DNA of 64,000 bases from DATFVA01 sp963839165 (GTDB lineage: Bacteria; Bacteroidota; Ignavibacteria; Ignavibacteriales; Ignavibacteriaceae): NCBI GenBank assembly GCA_963839165.1, contig CAWIUG010000012.1, positions 79,854-143,853 of the forward strand, read 5' to 3'. Made by a program: the position numbers and the translations under genes. Below, one piece after another: positions 62,181-64,000 of the stretch (positions are counted from its first letter, which is position 1; every line of letters begins with the position of its first letter). Under the pieces are notes generated by a model. It was not told where the DNA came from and did not search any database. It saw nothing but the letters and a program-made list of their open reading frames with translations.

Positions 62181-63950
62181 ATGAATTTTATGCCGGATAA
62201 AGAGTATAGAAAAATTAATAAAACAAAATGTTATTTCCTGATAATATTTTCCTTAGCATTTTTAACTTATGCGCAAACAATATTCTTTAATTACGTATAT
62301 CTTGATGATGATGGTATAATACTAGAAAATTTTGACAGGATATCTTCCTGGGATAAAATTGGTGATGCTTTCACCCAAAGTTATATTGAAGGAAATTATT
62401 ATAGACCTATAATTATTCTTAGTTTCATTGTCGATGCCCAAATTGGAGGGCAAAATGCATTATTCTTTCATTTAAGTAATGTCCTTCTACATAGCATACT
62501 CTCTTGCCTGGTATTTTTGCTATTGATCAAATTAAGAATTAAATGGGTATGGGCTATAATGCTTGCCTGTTTTTTTGCTGTTTCGCCACTGATGTCAAAT
62601 GCAGTCTCATGGATCGCCGGTAGAAATGATATCATCGTTGCCTTTTTTTCCATTCTATCAATATTATTCCTTATTGAATTTCTTGAAGAAAACAAATGGT
62701 ATATTTTTGTGTTTCATATTGTAAGTATGTTTCTAGCTTTTTTATCAAAAGAAACGGCAATTGCTTTACCAATAATTTGCTTTCTGTATTTGTTCCTTTT
62801 CCACAGGGAAAAAAATATTAGTAAAAGCATATTCTATTTAATTTGGATAATATTACCAGTTATTTATGTAATGATTAGATCTGGAATGACCAAGAATCAT
62901 GTTCCCACTGGCATAATCCCATTTTTCAATAATACTTTTATAATTCTGGAAGAACTTTCTAAATCTTTTTTCCCTTTTGGCTTAAAGGTATTCCCCGATT
63001 ATAATTTTATTTTAACACTTTCCGGTATCTTTATATTCTTATTCCTAATTATATATTTATTCAATACCAAAACCATAAATAAAAAAAATTATATCTTTGG
63101 ATTATTGTGGTTTTTCTTATTTCTTTCACCAAGTTTATTAATCAGGCACGTAGCACCTGACGCAGGATTCAATTATCTGGATTGTAGAATTTATCTGCCA
63201 TTCATAGGGGTATTGATTATTTTGAGTGAAATCCTCAATAGTGCGAGGAAGGAGAATTTGAAAAAGATCATTGTAATAACATCCGGAGCAATTTTATTAT
63301 TACTAATTGTTAACCAGATAGAATCCGAAGTTTACAGAACTGGTGAAAACTTCTGGAAGTCTGCTATAAAAGATTATCCAAACCGAGCATTTTATTATCG
63401 AGGCTTAGCTCATTATTATTCTGAACAAAATAATTTTGTAGAAGCCGCCCTTTACGAGGAAAAAGCAATTTCTATTAACCCTAGCATACAAAAATATTAC
63501 CATGAAGCCTCGGTATATTATAATCAATTAGGCCTGTATCCAAAAGCAATAGAAAAACTGAATCAGGTAATTAGCTTAGAGAAAAATCAATATAATAGTT
63601 ACATTACCCTAATGTATCTTTGGGGAAAAACCAATAGAAAGGATAGCCTCGACCTTTGTATTTATAAATTTATAAACGGCATAATTAACAAAAGTAAAGT
63701 TGATAGTGTTCTTTTAAGTATTAGTTCGACGCTAAATTCTGAAGGGAACAGGCCAATGGCCAAATATTTCGTTCAGAAGGCTTATGAGTTTAATCCAAAT
63801 AATGATATCGTTCTTAATTATTTGGCCATTTATGAATATCTTGATGGAAATATTCCAGCATCCCAAAAGTATATGATAGAAGCAATTAAAATTGATCCTG
63901 AAAATCAGGATTACAAAAATAATCTTCGGAAGATACTTCAAAAAGGCTAA
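62181..63950 (+). CDS. TMTC-like multi-pass membrane protein with C-terminal TPR repeats
   Basis: About 589 residues: roughly ten membrane helices (to about residue 370) then a soluble tail of tetratricopeptide repeats (RAFYYRGLAHYYSEQNNFVEAALYEEKAI covers the first, given here by pattern; ALYEEKAISINPS and YPKAIEKLNQVI are diagnostic). The first loop D-D-D-G-I-I-L-E-N and WIAGRNDIIVA, LAFLSKETAIALP are typical of TMTC/DUF1736-type O-mannosyltransferase-like proteins, where the acidic pair in the first loop is catalytic. The ATG at 62181 is preferred to 62154 because AAAGGAT precedes it. It may glycosylate exported proteins such as surface or pilus proteins; that link is speculative. Confidence 0.8.
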   Translation: MNFMPDKEYRKINKTKCYFLIIFSLAFLTYAQTIFFNYVYLDDDGIILENFDRISSWDKIGDAFTQSYIEGNYYRPIIILSFIVDAQIGGQNALFFHLSNVLLHSILSCLVFLLLIKLRIKWVWAIMLACFFAVSPLMSNAVSWIAGRNDIIVAFFSILSILFLIEFLEENKWYIFVFHIVSMFLAFLSKETAIALPIICFLYLFLFHREKNISKSIFYLIWIILPVIYVMIRSGMTKNHVPTGIIPFFNNTFIILEELSKSFFPFGLKVFPDYNFILTLSGIFIFLFLIIYLFNTKTINKKNYIFGLLWFFLFLSPSLLIRHVAPDAGFNYLDCRIYLPFIGVLIILSEILNSARKENLKKIIVITSGAILLLLIVNQIESEVYRTGENFWKSAIKDYPNRAFYYRGLAHYYSEQNNFVEAALYEEKAISINPSIQKYYHEASVYYNQLGLYPKAIEKLNQVISLEKNQYNSYITLMYLWGKTNRKDSLDLCIYKFINGIINKSKVDSVLLSISSTLNSEGNRPMAKYFVQKAYEFNPNNDIVLNYLAIYEYLDGNIPASQKYMIEAIKIDPENQDYKNNLRKILQKG

Positions 63951-63973
63951 AAATTAAAGAGAAGAGGAGCAAA

Positions 63974-64000
63974 ATGGATCAAGCTGCTACTATTTCACCT
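63974..64000 (+). CDS. Start of a gene running off the right edge
   Basis: An ATG at 63974 preceded by AGAGGAGC at good spacing opens a frame that reads MDQAATISP to the window end. It begins 24 bases after the TMTC-like gene stop, so it is likely in the same operon. Nine codons do not allow identification. Confidence 0.6.

Noticed and set aside
1..64000. CRISPR arrays, insertion sequences, prophage or integrase genes
   Set aside because: No spaced identical repeats of CRISPR size, no transposase or integrase motifs and no terminal inverted repeats were seen; the window reads as core chromosome.

Overview
The window looks like chromosome from an Ignavibacteria-type member of the Bacteroidota/Chlorobi group. 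Supporting signs are a secreted protein with a type IX sorting tail (NYPNPFNP motif near 17155), a DUF3078 barrel, an LPS heptose epimerase, and a bacterial sucrose synthase operon of a kind known from Melioribacter. The assignment is by motif recognition only. The replication origin lies inside the window: rpmH-rnpA-yidD-yidC run leftward and dnaA-dnaN-recF-gyrB-gyrA run rightward from about 23 kb, with DnaA-box-like sites on both sides of dnaA.

Left arm (1-22.9 kb): mostly housekeeping genes. These are a dCMP deaminase, an AcuI/YhdH-type reductase, ferrochelatase, a secreted nucleotide pyrophosphatase/phosphodiesterase, a CPA1 antiporter, cobalamin-dependent methionine synthase, HldD, a very acidic small protein, a Nudix hydrolase, a quinone oxidoreductase coupled to an alpha/beta hydrolase, glycogen synthase, a type IX cargo protein, a patatin-BamA-like protein (PlpD type) and the YidC/YidD/RnpA/L34 operon.

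Origin and right arm (22.9-42.5 kb): the replication operon, in which dnaN, recF and gyrB (perhaps also the DciA-like gene) are broken by at least a dozen single-base indels between about 25.84 and 28.91 kb, while dnaA and gyrA are clean. Because these genes are essential, I read this as a patch of sequence error. Then come HemL, a DUF2254 membrane protein, and a tight sucrose operon: a PfkB sugar kinase, a fused sucrose-phosphate synthase/phosphatase, and sucrose synthase. Two more membrane proteins and tRNA-Lys(TTT) follow.

Regulation and pilus (42.6-61.7 kb): a sigma-54 activator and a hybrid histidine kinase on the plus strand face a long leftward block. That block encodes a compact type IV pilus/type II secretion-like machine (PilC, PilB, PilT, a GspL-like PilM-N fusion, a PilO/GspM-like protein, a short secretin), followed without strand change by a receiver, a 3-receiver hybrid kinase and a receiver fused to a lone dimerisation domain. 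Upstream are a large multi-pass membrane protein and a pilin-like gene with an unusual N-terminus; pilC and the pilin-like gene also carry frameshifts. The window ends with a TMTC-like membrane protein with TPRs and the first nine codons of another gene.

The most interesting items are the bipartite origin with evenly spaced DnaA-box-like sites, the complete sucrose make-and-break module, the minimal pilus machine with a non-canonical pilin candidate and attached phosphorelay, and the clustered indels. I did not find a clearly unprecedented system.
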